Shown: positions 14,772 through 27,948, numbered from the stretch's first letter. The stretch: 64,000 bases of DNA from Puccinia triticina (GCF_026914185.1 NC_070562.1:744001-808000), one strand, 5' to 3'. The notes: generated from the letters alone by a model not told the origin. A program made the numbers and translations.

Positions 14772-17596
14772 TCAAATGCGCATGTTGGCGGTATGACTGC
14801 CACTGCCGCCAACCTGGTTGTTAGCGACAAGATTGTTGCTGGGACCTCCAGTAGATTCAGACAAGAGCTTTAACTGTAAGGTCTTTTCCCCGATCCGTTC
14901 TTTATAAGATACAATGAACCCTAACATGGAGTTCATCTCATCCACATTATCTTTAGTCAGTTTACTGATCCGGTCTTCTGTCTCATCCAACCTTGCAGAG
15001 TTTTTGGAATCGACGTTGTGGGAAAAAAATAAAGAGGAGAGGGCCGTTAGCTTTCGTATTTTGCATAGCTCCTGAGCCAAAAGAAAGGAGATTCAAGTTC
15101 ACCTGACTCTCAGTGCTTGGATTTCATGTTCGATCGTCATCCGACTGTTTTCGATGGTAGACTCAGTCTCAGTAACTCGTTTGAGAATAGAGTCAATCTG
15201 CTCGTTCATCCGATTTGTTTCGGCGGCAAATTTCTATCGGAAAGGAAGGTGTTAGTTTTATCCACACAAGACAAGACAAACCAAAACAAAACAAAAAATG
15301 ACAAGAACAGACTGACTTCTTTATCATCTTCAAGTCGCTTAGTCAGCTGTTGAACGGAGGTTTCCGAGATCTGTAAATTCTCTCTTTTTTCTTGAAGAGT
15401 CTCGGTGAGGTTTGCGAGTTTCTCCTCAACCGCCAAGACTTGATCGGTAAGTCCCAAGCGATGTCCGATAGTGTTCTTCTTGAGTTGGATCAGTGCGGGT
15501 TTGATCTCGACGGTTGGATCGGGGAGCATGTTGGCAACATCGGCTGCACCACCGTTGACCGTTTGGCTGAAGTCTAGATGCTCGAACGGCTCTGGTGCGC
15601 GCGGGATCAGACCCAGTTTGACGGCCTTGTTCTTGTAGATCGTCAGCATCTTCTCAACCCGGTCTGAGGCTTGGGTACTTCGAACTTCCAAGTCCAGATT
15701 CGTTTCTTCCAGTTGACTTCGCTTTGCCGCGGCAGTTGCTGACGATCGCTCTAATTGAGCTCGGGTGGATGAGATCTGCTGCAACTCGACATCGCTGATG
15801 TTCTGCTTGGCTACCAAGGTTGCTAGTTCTGCTTTTCTCTTCTGAGATTCCCTCAGTTTTGCCTCTAGATAATTAAATGTCAATCTTCGCTCAATAAGAG
15901 AGGGTATTTTTTTGGAAAAAAAGGGCAACTCAACCTATGATATCCAAATTTTGCTTGAGCGCTTCATTGAACTTCTCTGACTTCTTGTTCGCCTCTCGTA
16001 GCTTGGCAATATACTCTAAAAACCTCTCAGCGTCTCTGCCTAGTTTTTCGTGCTCTTTTTTGGCTCCTTCCAACGCTGACTGGAGGACACAAATGGAAGT
16101 AGAAAAGATGTGTTACGAATGATACGAGAGAAGAGTGTGGTGGAAATGCAGTGTGAGTTGACTAACAGGTTTGCTGGCTAGGCGTTTGTGTTGCTCCTCC
16201 AGTTGGGCGGTACGAGTTTCTAGTCTTTCGATTTCGGATAGGACACGATCTTTACGTTTCTCTGAAGAAAGGGGAGATTGATTATCATCAGCTGGGAGGG
16301 AGGAGAACCAAGCAGCCCGATGCGGACAGAAGATATAGAAGCTTACGAAAGTATTCCTCTAACGGCGGCTTGTGTAATTCACGGTCAAAATCATCTGATT
16401 GAAGAAACAATTTGTAAGTCGCTTCAAGATACTGTAACCAATGGCTGGTGGCTGCCAGATCCTCGGCGCGGCTGTCGTCCGGGGATGGTTCGACTTGAGT
16501 ATCTAATCGCATTTTATCGCTGGACATCGCTTCTTCACGCAGCTAAACAAAGCGGGCACATTCGAGTCAGTCATCTTTGGTCGGTGAGCAGACAAACAAT
16601 CAGCTGGATACCTTGATGGTCGTGACAATCCAGTGTAACATTGCCAACAAGGTAGGCCAGGTATGCATGCTCCCGGGTGCTTGTAGTCCACTTTTAGTGA
16701 GTACATCATACGCATGATATCCCATCATCTTCAACAGTGGAATCACTTCGTCCTCGGGCTTCTTGCCGTGAACTCCCCAGACGTGGCCAGGATCAGAGCA
16801 TTGGATGATAAACTTGAAGATATGTTGGAAGTCTTTGGTTGTTGGGGTCTGAAGGGTCTTGATTGTCAATGGTTCGGGATAGCCACGTTCTTGCAGAAAT
16901 TCGTAAACTTCATGCTGCCAGTGAGCGACAGTCTTTCTGTCGCGTGGGCGAGGTTCTTTGTAGGTTTGAAAGGGCGGGAGGAGGGAAGAGGTGCCGTGGT
17001 GAGAGGCCTGGAATGGCCCGACGGATGAAGCCCGGTGAGCAGAAGGCGTGGAATGCGAATTGGGCAGGCCTGCAGGAGGGACATCGTTGGCGCTGCTTGA
17101 TCGGTAATGGGCGTGCTCATTTCTATTCACCGACATAGGCCCTCGACTGGCAGTAGGAAAATTAGAGCTGCTGGTAGGTTGGCGAAGCACCGTCTGGGGG
17201 GCCTGGTACACCGAAGAACGTCTAGCAGCATCATGATGTTGAGAGTTCGAGAAACCGGTGGCCTGGGAAGATTGGAAGTAAGGATCGGCATGCTGCGAGA
17301 ACTGAAAATTTGAGGAGGTTGCGACGCTCGACTGTCTAGCACCTGTTGATGGATTGGCAAAAAGCAATGAATCGTCCGCATCAGCTGGAGCCCGACGCAA
17401 GGAAGCAGAGAAGAACGGCCTTGCCAGAGTGGGATGGCAGGCGTTGAGGGGCCAGCGAGAATCTCGAGTTTCCGCCGCCGTCCCGGGTGGAGCTTGCCAG
17501 TTGCGCCTGGGGCCTCTTCAGCGCCGATGCGGGCAGAGGGATATTCGAGCCGCCATGGGGATCGCCCGATGCGAGGGTGCGACGCCGGGGGTCCAT
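14772..17596 (-). CDS. NDC80: Kinetochore protein NDC80 (HEC1)
   Basis: Eight exons on the minus strand: 17425-17596, 16612-17342, 16347-16542, 16167-16261, 15935-16079, 15317-15864, 15103-15233 and 14772-14991, giving 745 residues. The N-terminus is a disordered basic tail starting MDPRRRTL. The calponin-homology domain holds TIKTLQTPTTKDFQHIFKF, KKPEDEVIPLLKMMGY and APGSMHTWPTLLAMLHWIV. The rest is long coiled coil. Ndc80 is the microtubule-binding subunit of the outer-kinetochore NDC80 complex. Intron 1 (17343-17424) is read as a GC-AG intron, because only this joins the two frames with an aligned phase. The last intron uses an AAG acceptor, and an alternative CAG acceptor upstream would add a non-helical insert. 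The start codon is 192 bp from the divergent PPR gene. Confidence 0.93.
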
Positions 17597-17788
17597 GATG
17601 CTGGGTATTGCCTCAGAGGGAAGGCCAGAATCCAGGCGCGCGGTCAGCCAGGCGCGACGTGCCTGAGCTGTCACAGAGAAGCCCGTGAACTCCGACCGAG
17701 GCCCCACGGGCGCACCACGCAGCCGCAGCCGCAGCAGCTGTGCCGGCGCCTCCTGGCGGTCTCCAGCTGACAAGTTCTCGGCTGGGCG

Positions 17789-20443
17789 ATGAACAGTGCG
17801 TCCACCACGCCTTCAACGCTCAAGGTCGATGGTCACCATCCGGGCCTGGCATCCACTCAAATCCATTCTGCCCACTCACAAAATCCGCTCCTACCCTCCA
17901 AAAAGCTTGCTGCTTTCGTTCGACGGACCAAGCCAATTCCAGTCAAGTTCTACCGCGGCCGCACAAAGTCAGTAGAGCTGAATCAGGTTCGCAGTGGCTT
18001 TTATTTACTGACTAGCTCGTGGTTCCATTTTTCATTGGCAGAATGTTTAGCAGAATCTATTCCGACCCCAGGGCTCAAGCCGGACCACCAAGATAAATCA
18101 AGTCCTGACATATCTCAAAACAAGAAATACAATCCGTTACCGATCTTGAAGCAACATGCTACCAACGTAGGATATGTTACTCGGATCCTTGCCACCGACC
18201 CGAAGCAGATAGCCAAGCTAGAACTCAAAAGATGGCTGAAGAAGCAGGTGTTTGATCGCACCCAACTTGATGGTTTCGTGAAGGCGCTTCAGCAACCCGA
18301 TTGGTCCAGTGCAATAGCCGTTATCGACGGACTCTACGATGGTCATCAATCTTGGATCACCCAAGTGCCCTCAAGTTTCTTGGCAGAATTAGCTAGCAAG
18401 ACAATCAGGAATCAAATCGAACTTGATGAGCTATTGACAGTACTTGGATATCGGATCGCCGAGGAAGGCGATGTCCTGGTGACCTCCCAACTACTAAACG
18501 GCGCTGTTCAGGCTAGTCTTTCCCTCGGAAACATCGTCGTCTGTGGGGAAATAGTCAATTACGCCGCGTGTTTCTCAACTGAGATTGCTCGAGTGGAGAT
18601 GGAAAAACAATCGTGTCCAAGTACCCGTTCTGAAAACCTTCCTGCCCGCTCCTCACGGCCGCCTGACTCAACTCTTGCACTCAAGCCCCTACTGTCAGTC
18701 ATTGCCGGATTGATGAGCCAACCTGCCGCTCGCAACCGAACCCCAATCTTCAGACTCTTAGGTCAACTCATCAAGGCCTTGATCAATCTATGTGGCAGCC
18801 TACCATCAGCTCTAAATCGACTCTCAAAGCCCAACAAACACCTTTTGTGTCGTGCAATGATCACCTCAATCCTGTCTCCAGAAGGGCATTCGATAAAGCG
18901 TCAAGAAATGGACCAAATCCTAAAGCTCAAATTGCCCCCTTCTACCCTGCGGCTGGCTATGGTCGCAATGATCCACATCGGCGATCGAGATCGGGCCACT
19001 GACATCGAACACTTGCTCCGAAGAAGTCAGACGGAGCAAGATATACACGATTCAAAGATCGAACTCGACCTCGCGTTCCATCAGGTCCGGAGATGTAAAC
19101 TGAGGGCCTACTCCAACTCGGAAAAACTCCACAAACGTTTTTTATCCCATCTCCCATTCATCGAAGGCCAGCCACTGGGGGCCTCTATCCAAACTTACAC
19201 CGCGTATATGTCAGCCCTATTTCGCCACCACCTCCCGAAGATGGCTTTACAGGTTTGGGAGCGGATGATATCAAGAGGCGTCGTACCCGATGCAGCTGCA
19301 ATTCAGGTGGCCATGACAATCCATATCGATCTGAGTCGACCGGCAGAAGCTGTCCAGATATTCCACCAGTTTACCGCCTCCCACAAGAAGCTCTCACACG
19401 CTTCTACCCCTCCGGATACTGGCCAAGCGGGTAATACAGTAAATCTCCAGATTCTATCTACCTACGCACGGGCCCTTGATCTTTCAGGAAGATATTCAGA
19501 AGTTTATAACCTTTGGAAAGATTTCCAAATGGATTGGGAACTCGAACCTGATACGCGAATCTTCAGTACTCTGTTATCTTCCGCAAGGAAGATTACTCGG
19601 TACAGCATGGCCCCAGTCTCCAATGCCATGTTGCCCTCAGCCGATTCGGATCCATGTGCTCTGCGGCCAGTCGAAGAAGACTACTGGGATGGCGAACCGG
19701 CGGGGACGTTTGCGATCCGACTGTTCTGGACGATCCTCTACGAGAATTGGGCCTCGCTTGCTGAGACTGTTCGGGCTCCTGTACTCTCCGGATCGATGTG
19801 GAGCAGCGCACCGACGACGATGCATGTTCGACTGCTAGACACGCTGTGCGGGTTAAAGTCCTTGCCTAGTATTCCGGCAACCCCTTCCAGATCGTCTGAC
19901 CTCCACGATAAGTTTCGAAGCAAGGTGGCCGCGACAATCATGCCTTCGTTGGGATACGAGACGAGATGGACACGAATCATACCCAACCGGTCGAGTTTCA
20001 AAGATATGATTGAATTACTCGGCCTCCATGAACAATCCGGGCTAATCCCGTTACTATTGAGCTGGATGAAAACCATCGGGGTCAAACCGAATCAAGATCT
20101 ATTGATCAGAGCTTACTACTGGGTCTACAAATCTTCCGCTCCCACTCATCGCCTCACCGGTCTCGACGAGTTCGTCAAGAATTGGATCCACGAACTCGAA
20201 GGCTATGTCATCCACGGCGATTGTGAGGAGAGCGAGGAAGAGGAAGAGGGAGAAGAGCTGGTCAAGTGTTCGAGCAGTAGTAATAATGATGATCAGGATG
20301 ACGCCGGTCGCTATAGGAACCGACATCCTGAGAAAAATAGATCGGTAAAATTGGTCATTCCGACCGAAGAGATGATCCAAAACCACCATGTGGAGGCCGT
20401 CAAATGGTCGAATAGATTCTACTTTTCTAACGCTCGGATGTGA
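17789..20443 (+). CDS. Pentatricopeptide repeat protein, probably mitochondrial
   Basis: One uninterrupted frame of 884 residues. The N-terminus is rich in Ser, Thr, His, Lys and Arg and poor in acidic residues, as in a mitochondrial presequence. Helical repeats of PPR type are visible around QTYTAYMSALFRHHLPKMAL, QVWERMISRGVVPDAAAIQV and NLQILSTYARALDLSGRYSE, followed by VYNLWKDFQMDWELEPD, about residues 465-600. A later repeat lies near FKDMIELLGLHEQSGLIPLL. The C-terminus has an acidic Glu/Ser stretch. PPR proteins bind organellar RNA for processing, stability or translation; the target is not predictable here. A candidate intron near 17987 breaks the frame and was not used. Confidence 0.75.
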   Translation: MNSASTTPSTLKVDGHHPGLASTQIHSAHSQNPLLPSKKLAAFVRRTKPIPVKFYRGRTKSVELNQVRSGFYLLTSSWFHFSLAECLAESIPTPGLKPDHQDKSSPDISQNKKYNPLPILKQHATNVGYVTRILATDPKQIAKLELKRWLKKQVFDRTQLDGFVKALQQPDWSSAIAVIDGLYDGHQSWITQVPSSFLAELASKTIRNQIELDELLTVLGYRIAEEGDVLVTSQLLNGAVQASLSLGNIVVCGEIVNYAACFSTEIARVEMEKQSCPSTRSENLPARSSRPPDSTLALKPLLSVIAGLMSQPAARNRTPIFRLLGQLIKALINLCGSLPSALNRLSKPNKHLLCRAMITSILSPEGHSIKRQEMDQILKLKLPPSTLRLAMVAMIHIGDRDRATDIEHLLRRSQTEQDIHDSKIELDLAFHQVRRCKLRAYSNSEKLHKRFLSHLPFIEGQPLGASIQTYTAYMSALFRHHLPKMALQVWERMISRGVVPDAAAIQVAMTIHIDLSRPAEAVQIFHQFTASHKKLSHASTPPDTGQAGNTVNLQILSTYARALDLSGRYSEVYNLWKDFQMDWELEPDTRIFSTLLSSARKITRYSMAPVSNAMLPSADSDPCALRPVEEDYWDGEPAGTFAIRLFWTILYENWASLAETVRAPVLSGSMWSSAPTTMHVRLLDTLCGLKSLPSIPATPSRSSDLHDKFRSKVAATIMPSLGYETRWTRIIPNRSSFKDMIELLGLHEQSGLIPLLLSWMKTIGVKPNQDLLIRAYYWVYKSSAPTHRLTGLDEFVKNWIHELEGYVIHGDCEESEEEEEGEELVKCSSSSNNDDQDDAGRYRNRHPEKNRSVKLVIPTEEMIQNHHVEAVKWSNRFYFSNARM

Positions 20444-22031
20444 TTTCCTTGTTTATGGATGATGATGTACAATTTCTGGGAATGATTGATATCCTGTTGA
20501 CACCAAGAGCGCTGCCCTCTTCAAAACTTGAGCTGAGCATCTCATAGTTTCCTTGCAACCGGAGCAATTTTACCCGTAATCCATGGGTTTCACTTTCTTC
20601 CGCTCTACTTAATCGAGCTTAGTAAAGCTAAGAGAGCGAGAGGGGCGAGGTCACTCGCATGGCACCGCCATTAAGGGACCGTGAGGCTTACTACATGACC
20701 TTCGTCGAAGTGGACAAGAACTCAACGAGGGCTCATGCCCGAGTCTTCATACATTGCCTTGCCTGAAGAGCTCAGGCAGACGGTGTTCTCACATGTGTAC
20801 TTATAGGCTCTCGGCTTGAAGCAAAACAGAGAGTTTGGATTGGATTATAGTGTGTGGACAAATGGTGAGTGGGGCATTTCGGCAGTCTAAGGTCAAGAGA
20901 AGATTGGATGGCCGTGAACGATGGAGAAAACAAGGGTGGAAAGGAAACAGGTGTATGCCCTAGATGTTGGCCCGACGAGAAGTAGAGAGCTCCAAGCCGG
21001 TTCCTAAAGTGCAAGATTCCTCTCGCGAGCGACAGTCGAAGATGATTCCTCGACCTTGGCACCATTATTCCTTGACCCCGAGGGGTATTTAGAACGTGGC
21101 GTGGCTGCTCGCTGAACTTTTTGATGAGGAAAAGGGAAAGGCTCGTGTGAGGGAACCAAGGGTTGTTTAAATAGTCAAATTTGCTCGACGGCTTGCTTGT
21201 GGGTGGTTGTTGGTCATCCGCAGCATCTCAATTCGCAAAGCCCGCGGCTTGCGACACAAGCCCCTCTTTTCAGAGTGAGGCGGGTGAAACACTGCCGGGC
21301 GCCTCTGGCGGAGCGAGCGGAGGCTTTGCTTCGCGACGCGCCCTAGCGCGACCGACTCAAAATCGGGACTCGGCCGGCTCAGTGGCTATGAAGAGCTGAA
21401 CCCCGAGCATGCAACTGAGAGCCTAAAACCGGAAGGATGGGATTGACTGAAAGCGTGTCGAGATTCTCTCGTAGTATGTTGACATTCAGCAGTGTTCGAG
21501 ATAAGGTCACCGAGGAAGAAGACCCGAGACTTGGCGGGCCAGATCAAAGGATTTTTACCAGGAAAAGGTTTTGCAAAAAAACGCCGGGATCTGATGATTC
21601 TAGCTTCTCGTTTACTCAGTTGTGTAAACTTAAAGACAAGCAACTTAGTGCATGGACACGAAATCCATCCAATCTTATACTCATTCCAATCGGATTCTTC
21701 ATCGATGTTAAGGACAACGTGGATTACCGCCATGTTGGGCAAAACAAGATGATGAGAGTAAATATATACATCAATGAGAATAGGCATGTACATTCAGCAA
21801 AAGAATTATATACATCAAGAAAAAGAACTATATGCATTTGAATGGAATGATATGATTGGAGAAATGGTTGTGATGTTGCGTCCGTCAAGGCTGAACGAAA
21901 CGATGATTTTTTTTTCTTTTTTAAATATTGATGGCAAGAATAAGATAAGTAGTCCAAGAATATATCACGTGAGAAAAATAAAATAAAGAGTAAAAACTGA
22001 TGAATGAATGAATGGATGGATGGACAAATGG
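20444..22031. other. Intergenic region between convergent genes
   Basis: Between the PPR and HMG-box gene ends. Short open frames on both strands lack recognisable domains. A GC-rich patch (about 21290-21380) contains small self-complementary pieces. No RNA gene was recognised. Confidence 0.45.
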
Positions 22032-23997
22032 CTAGGAGAGGCTCTCAGGAATACTAGGGGGAGGGAAGAAGGCACTATAGTCATCGAAGCTGGGGAAAGT
22101 GCTCTCTGAGTTGTGATCGAGTGAAGATGTGATTTGGTCACCCTCGCCGATCTCCGATTGCGACTGTGTTTGAAACTCGTGTGCTTCATTCAATTTGGCT
22201 AGCCGTACTTCCTCCAGAACGCGTTCTTCCATTTCGCCTTCTTCCAATGAAATCCCCGAAAGTTTGGTCTCCATCAAAACCTTCGCAACTATCTCGCAAC
22301 GGATCTCCTCATCACGCTCCCGTAGAAGATCAGCTGGACTTTTGCCGTGGAATCCGCTATAATTTCTTGAATCCACTGAAAGGTCACCGCAATCCGCAAG
22401 ATCCAAACCTTTCGCGCCTTTTCGGAGGTTTCCTTTCTTTCGCGCGGCAGCAGAAGACGCCAGACGACCTTGGTTCTTCTTTGCAGAGTTTTCCTTGCGG
22501 TAAATCGGCTTATATCGATAGTCAGGATGGAGTTTACGATGAAGATCCTTCTCTTCCTCAGCCTGGCGCTCCCATTTCAGTCTTTCGTCAGCCGGTAAGG
22601 ATTTCCACATATGACTGACAATCCGGCTAATTTGACGATGGTCCTTCTCAACAGTGGGAGGTATGAGGTTCGAGGAGCACGCGTAAGACCGAAACAAGAT
22701 GAATGCATTCCGCGGCCGTTTGACATGGCCAGGTGGCGTCTTTCTGGCATGCGAAGGTCTTCCGGTCGAAGTCAGAGGACGTGAGTAACGTCCAGTAATT
22801 GTACCGTCAGGCCCTTGCTCCACGACTTGATTAATAAAAGGCGACACAATATGACTGGTCTCATTATTGGTAAGGTCTACTTCAATCATATAAAAGGGAA
22901 TATACCATGAGTAGGCGATCGAAGATTTCAAGAGGGGAATGATATTCAAAGAAATTACTTACCGATTCCTCTTTGTAATTTGCTCAGCGGAGGTTGAAGC
23001 GCACTAGGATCAATCGCTGGGCAAAAATCGTACGATGGCCCTGAAATCGTACTGGTTGTTGACGACGTTCCGGACAGATCACGATGATGTCGAGAGCCTC
23101 TGCGACCACCAGGTATACCGCTTGGGAGACCTTTTACGTTTGATCGAGCGATAGGCACACCGAATTCCTTGGGGTATATGAAAGGCATGCGATCACCGTG
23201 GAGATTGTGATCACCGTATAGATTGTTAGATGAAAAGGGAAATGCAGCGAAAGACGCCGGTGAGCTGTTGGGTGATGATGATAATATATCGGTGGGGGGA
23301 GAGTGGAAACCGAAGTCTTCAGGGTATAGGAAACGCAAATGATCATCGTGAAAATTGTGAGAAGAAAAGGAGAACGCAGGGAAGGCCGCTGATGAGCCGT
23401 TGGGGGACGAGGATAACATCTCAGTGGGAGACGAGTGGAAGATTCCTCTGTCATTCTGAAAATTGAGCGAAGTCTTCAGAGGTGACTCAAAGCTACTTTC
23501 GATCCCGCAGCTTGCATCGGAGAAATCCAAGAATTGAAAGGCATTTCCGTGAGCGGTAGGTGGCTCCATCGTCAATGTTGGCGCGCCCATGTCTTGGAAA
23601 GATGACTGGTGATGTTGTTGTGAGCAAACAATGAGAGCCAACGTACGAAATCAGTTCAAGGTTTTGCTCATATAATAAATATAATAAATCATTTTTCCTA
23701 CGAAATTTTCCAATAAAATAAAGCAATCATCGAAAAACACTGGAAGTGTACACTCACAGTAAAATCTTGGGAGAATACGTTAGCCTGGCCCTCGGTGAAT
23801 CCCTCGGAAGGAAACGTATCCGGTATTGATGAATAGAACTCAACGGGGCTCGCCTTCTGCTCGTCAGCTATCAGGTTTAGGTTGTCGTGAAAGTCGTGGC
23901 AAGGAGGTTCTTCCGCTGGAGAAGAATTGTGCGAAGAAGCTTGAATGGAACGTAAAATTTCGTCGAAAGGGTCAGCACTTTCTTCATGAAAATCCAT
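22032..23997 (-). CDS. HMG-box (MATA_HMG type) transcription factor
   Basis: Three exons on the minus strand: 23758-23997, 22963-23605 and 22032-22879, giving 576 residues. The HMG box lies near residues 346-420: HVKRPRNAFILFRSYACS, then QISRIVSHMWKSLPADERLK and LHPDYRYKPIYRK. This is the sequence-specific MATA_HMG type found in fungal mating and pheromone-response regulators. The long N-terminal region is acidic and Ser/Pro-rich and contains a tandem duplication (two copies of a block with SSSPN and the pair FLYPEDFGF / FIYPKEFGV). The C-terminus is acidic, as in activation domains. The exon 2-3 junction uses an AAG acceptor and is tentative. Orthology to a named regulator such as Prf1 cannot be fixed from the sequence alone. 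Confidence 0.85.
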
Positions 23998-26900
23998 CGT
24001 AATCTAGACTCTACAAATAAAAGGGAATAGATCTGCGTTTATGTGCGGAAGTCTTTTTTATTCAAGTCCAAACTGCATAAATAACAAGGTTTTTTTTGGA
24101 AAGGAGACTAAGATAAATAAAGCTCAAGGCTTTGGCAACGAAAGAGATAAAAGAATTTGATGGCTTTAATCGTAGAAAAGGTGTGTTGAGATCCACCTCC
24201 CACGGTTTTCATCCAATTAGGGAAACTGGAGTCATGGGGAACTAAGCTAAAAAGGCCAGACCAACTAGACAGGAAGTAGCGACAGATCCTGCTTGAGGAG
24301 AAATGAACCCAAGTGGATGTACGTTGAATAAACCGTCCAAATGATCAATGCGAGTTTTTTAAGCGGTTAGGAATTATAGCAAAAGGGTAAGCTGTTCAAA
24401 CTGCTCAAAATTGTGATCAAAACATCGTTCAAAGCCGGAGGTAGACGGGAAAGAGAAGACTGCAGAATATCAAAGCTTAATAACGGCCCTGCGATCGTCT
24501 CCGGGTGAAAGGGGGGGGGGGGGGGGGGGAGGCCTCTAACGAACAAGTCAAGAGAATCGGTAAAAACAAACAAAGCCAAAAAGAACCGACCCAATGGTAG
24601 TCCTCCGGTGGACCTTGGTCCGTGTGTCTAAAAGGATGAATTTGGGCACCCAAACGCCACAGTTGAAACTAGAGAAGACGAACAGCTCCTACGTTGTAGG
24701 TGGGGTTGACTTTGCGTTTGGAACTTCGGTAAACTTTAATCTTCTGTAAAGTGTGTTCAGTTCTTTAGCGACAAAGGCCTTTGAGTAGTAGGAACTCGCA
24801 ATGTTTGCTTCTTTTGGATGGTTGATGAGGTAAAAGAATCCCACTGGCGACAATTCACACAAGTCCGACTTGTTGTGTTGGTACCACTGGATGTGTAGAC
24901 AAAGAGAACATGCAAGCTTGAGGGCAAGGACACGGATTGATTCAATAACCTTTCTGGTACAACAGCTTTGTTTTGTTGAAAGGCGACTTCGAAGACCAAA
25001 AACACCAACCGCAAGCTGCCATGCGGCATAGGAAAACTTACATCTTTTTACATATACGATTCTCCCCTCGGTGAAGGATTGAATAGGGATTGATGCAGGC
25101 TGAAAAAAAGTGTTGACCAGCACAGAGTCGCAATGCGAAAAACGAAGAAGACAGATCAAGGCAGTTGTCCGCGTGGTGCGAGTGACGCTGGGGGCTTTGC
25201 CTGAATCTGGAAGATAAACAAACAAGCCGATGTGCCAAAAAATGATTCAGTATGTACCTACAATACTATTACTATTCACTCTTTGAATGCTGAGAGTTTG
25301 GCCCAAAGACAAACCAAACGGAGAAGTGTTTTCAGAACGGGTACTCGAGAATCCCAGAAGATTATGCTGTTGGATGGTGAGTTGAACGGGAGTGACGCGG
25401 CTATAGCCTTGGGAGACTCTTTCCGATTCAAAAGCAAAAGAAGAGTTGCTTCAATGTCGAGAAAGAGATGTGTAAACAAAGAGGCGCAAGACAGGTCGAG
25501 CTGATGGATGGAGATGCTGGCAGGGTGTTCGGATCTTATGGATGTAGTTAATAGCAGAGATATCACTAGGATACAAATTGCTATCAGTGAGGAATGGTGG
25601 GACAAGTTGGCAATAATCAGAGGTGGCGATTATATATCCCTTATCCAGATGTCTGGAGCCTCTCTAATTGCTGACGCGGCCGGCGACGACTTGTAGTGAT
25701 GTTGGAGAGACGTACCGGGCATCCGAACTTGGGCTACAAGTAATTCGGAAACCGAATCCATCCGTGATGGGCAGTGTACCTTGTTGCCCAAAGAACCAGA
25801 GGATTTATCTAGGTCAAGTCACACTTGCCATGGAAGCTATCTTTACGCGCCAGTTCGGAAGCACGGTTGTCTGGCCAGGTGCTCCAACAGGTTACTGCTT
25901 AGTCTCCCGAAGTTGCCGTCACTCTCGCAGAGCTGGTTCGGCAAATAGTGAAGACCGAGAAGCAATTAGAATTTGAACGTAATTCATGAATATGTAAGCT
26001 GGTGCCCTTTCCAGCAACCGATTTATTATCATTTGCTTTCCCGTGCGAACGGCTGGACTCCATATCCTTCCCTACACAACCCAACCTTGTTGCCGGTTGC
26101 AACTGACCGGGCAAAGGAAAGTCTATGTAGGCCCACCAAGTCCAGGCCGAATGAGTCGATTATCATATTGACTCAAACTTCTGCCCATATAGGAGGATAC
26201 ACTGCGTCTTACATGTGATCAATATGACGGTGTAGAAGGCAAATACAATGCGGCTCTAATGATTGTAGTATCCTGGTTTATCGATCTTGACAGCGGCCAA
26301 GACGCCCTGATCTCGGGGCGATATCACTGGTGGATTGGGCACATAAATAAATACCACTTGCACAGGTTCCGGCTGCTATAGTTTGGGGTACTTCCTGTTC
26401 GCCAATTCTATTCCAGCCCTTGGTGCCCAATCAGTGTAGAAACTGAAGGATAACGTACAAATTTTACATGATGACCGGCCATGTTATAACCACTCAGAAG
26501 TTAGAACCAAATCATTTATGCAGCAGGCTCTATGTAAGCGTTTTGATAATCTTTGCGGAGGAAAATTTCTCGTTTTGCGGCTGTTCGTATCCATTTGTGC
26601 TAAACAGATTGTGCTTTGCTTAGTTGTTTGACCACACTCCATTCACAACCCCCTCCCCGCCGTGAATTGACGATACAAATAACAGCTGAGAACACTTGTT
26701 TATGACATCCGCGATCCCCGACTTCAAGGTTTGAAGCCCAACGACTCGGATCTACATTAATAGAAGTTAGACCGAAACCAAGATCTATGATCAATAAAGA
26801 CAAGTGGGTAGGGCGCCAGGGCTCTTGCTCCAACTCACCCCAACACAAAAGCATCACAACCAAAAGGAAGTAAATTTGCAGATGCGGTTCGACTGGAATT

Positions 26901-27948
26901 CCATAGTTTATCTGCAATTATGGCGAATTGATAATAAGACTCTCTCGAAAGCGGCATCTCCGCCTAACCATCTTAAATCCTCTCTTGCCGGCATCGGCAT
27001 TGGGACAGTCCAAAACTGCCAAGAGTTGTAACGAGTCACATCACCACGCACACACATAAACACACGTTGCTGCACCGTGCACGTATGCAGACACCGTCGT
27101 TTCTCTTGAGGATGGATCCTAGTCCCTCTTGCGGCAAATGCGAGATTGCTTGCCTTGTTACATTTGGTACAGTAATGCATATCAACCGGTGTGTCGGGTC
27201 CTTGCTGTACCCAGCATCGTCATGTTGGCCAAAGCCTGAAGGAGAAATTTTGGCCCAATCTTTTCCTGCCATAAATGAAGAGGTATTTGCCAAAGGAAGG
27301 TACATGTGTGTGCAAATTTAGGTGATAGACTTGTTAGGCAGCCCGCTTATTCCAGCTTACCCAAGGTTTCATTACCGAACTCATGCCAATCACACAATTT
27401 CCTCCACAAACGCCGTCCCTTGAGTGCTAAACAGACTATGTCATGCTTTACCACTAAAGAACTAATGAAGAAAACACACTTTATCCTAAGCAATAACTGT
27501 TGTGTTCAATTAGGGGGGTTCACGTAAGGCTGATTTCGAAAATCAGCAACCAAAACCAGCAGATGCAGCTTTTGAAAATCGTGAGAAAGCAAAAAGGTTT
27601 GGCTGGGCAGCTCCCCTTTTGATCAAGGTTAAACTTTTGACAGAGTAAGGAGCTTTCATTCACTTTGAGCTGAAATAAGATATGGCCTAAGTGTTTTGTG
27701 TGTGCTGGGTTTTGAACAGATCAATCAGTGAAAAATTCAATTGAAAATTTACTGTCATTACTGCAGGTAAAAAAAAACCAGTATTTGTTGTGTTTTCACT
27801 TCCCCAAAAATTTAGAATGTATTTTGGAATTAATTTTTTTCATGTATTATCATTCATATTACACATTGTTTTACTGATTCCAAGTATGCATTTTTGTTTT
27901 GGAAGATTTTCCAAAATTATCATTTCATGAAAGAATACCTCCAGGTAT
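23998..27948. other. Gene-poor intergenic region
   Basis: No supported gene. A run of 19 G residues lies at 24511-24529. The longest minus-strand frame (24689-25225) has no recognisable domain, is rich in Cys and Ser, and has no splice or composition support. The rest is AT-rich with scattered short frames. Confidence 0.5.

Noticed and set aside
17987..18041. Intron near the start of the PPR gene
   Set aside because: GT and AG sites exist, but removing the segment shifts the frame into a stop. The uninterrupted frame is simpler.
24689..25225. Minus-strand frame of 178 codons
   Set aside because: No domain, no plausible splice partners, unusual Cys/Ser composition and no neighbour context. 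It is kept as intergenic DNA.
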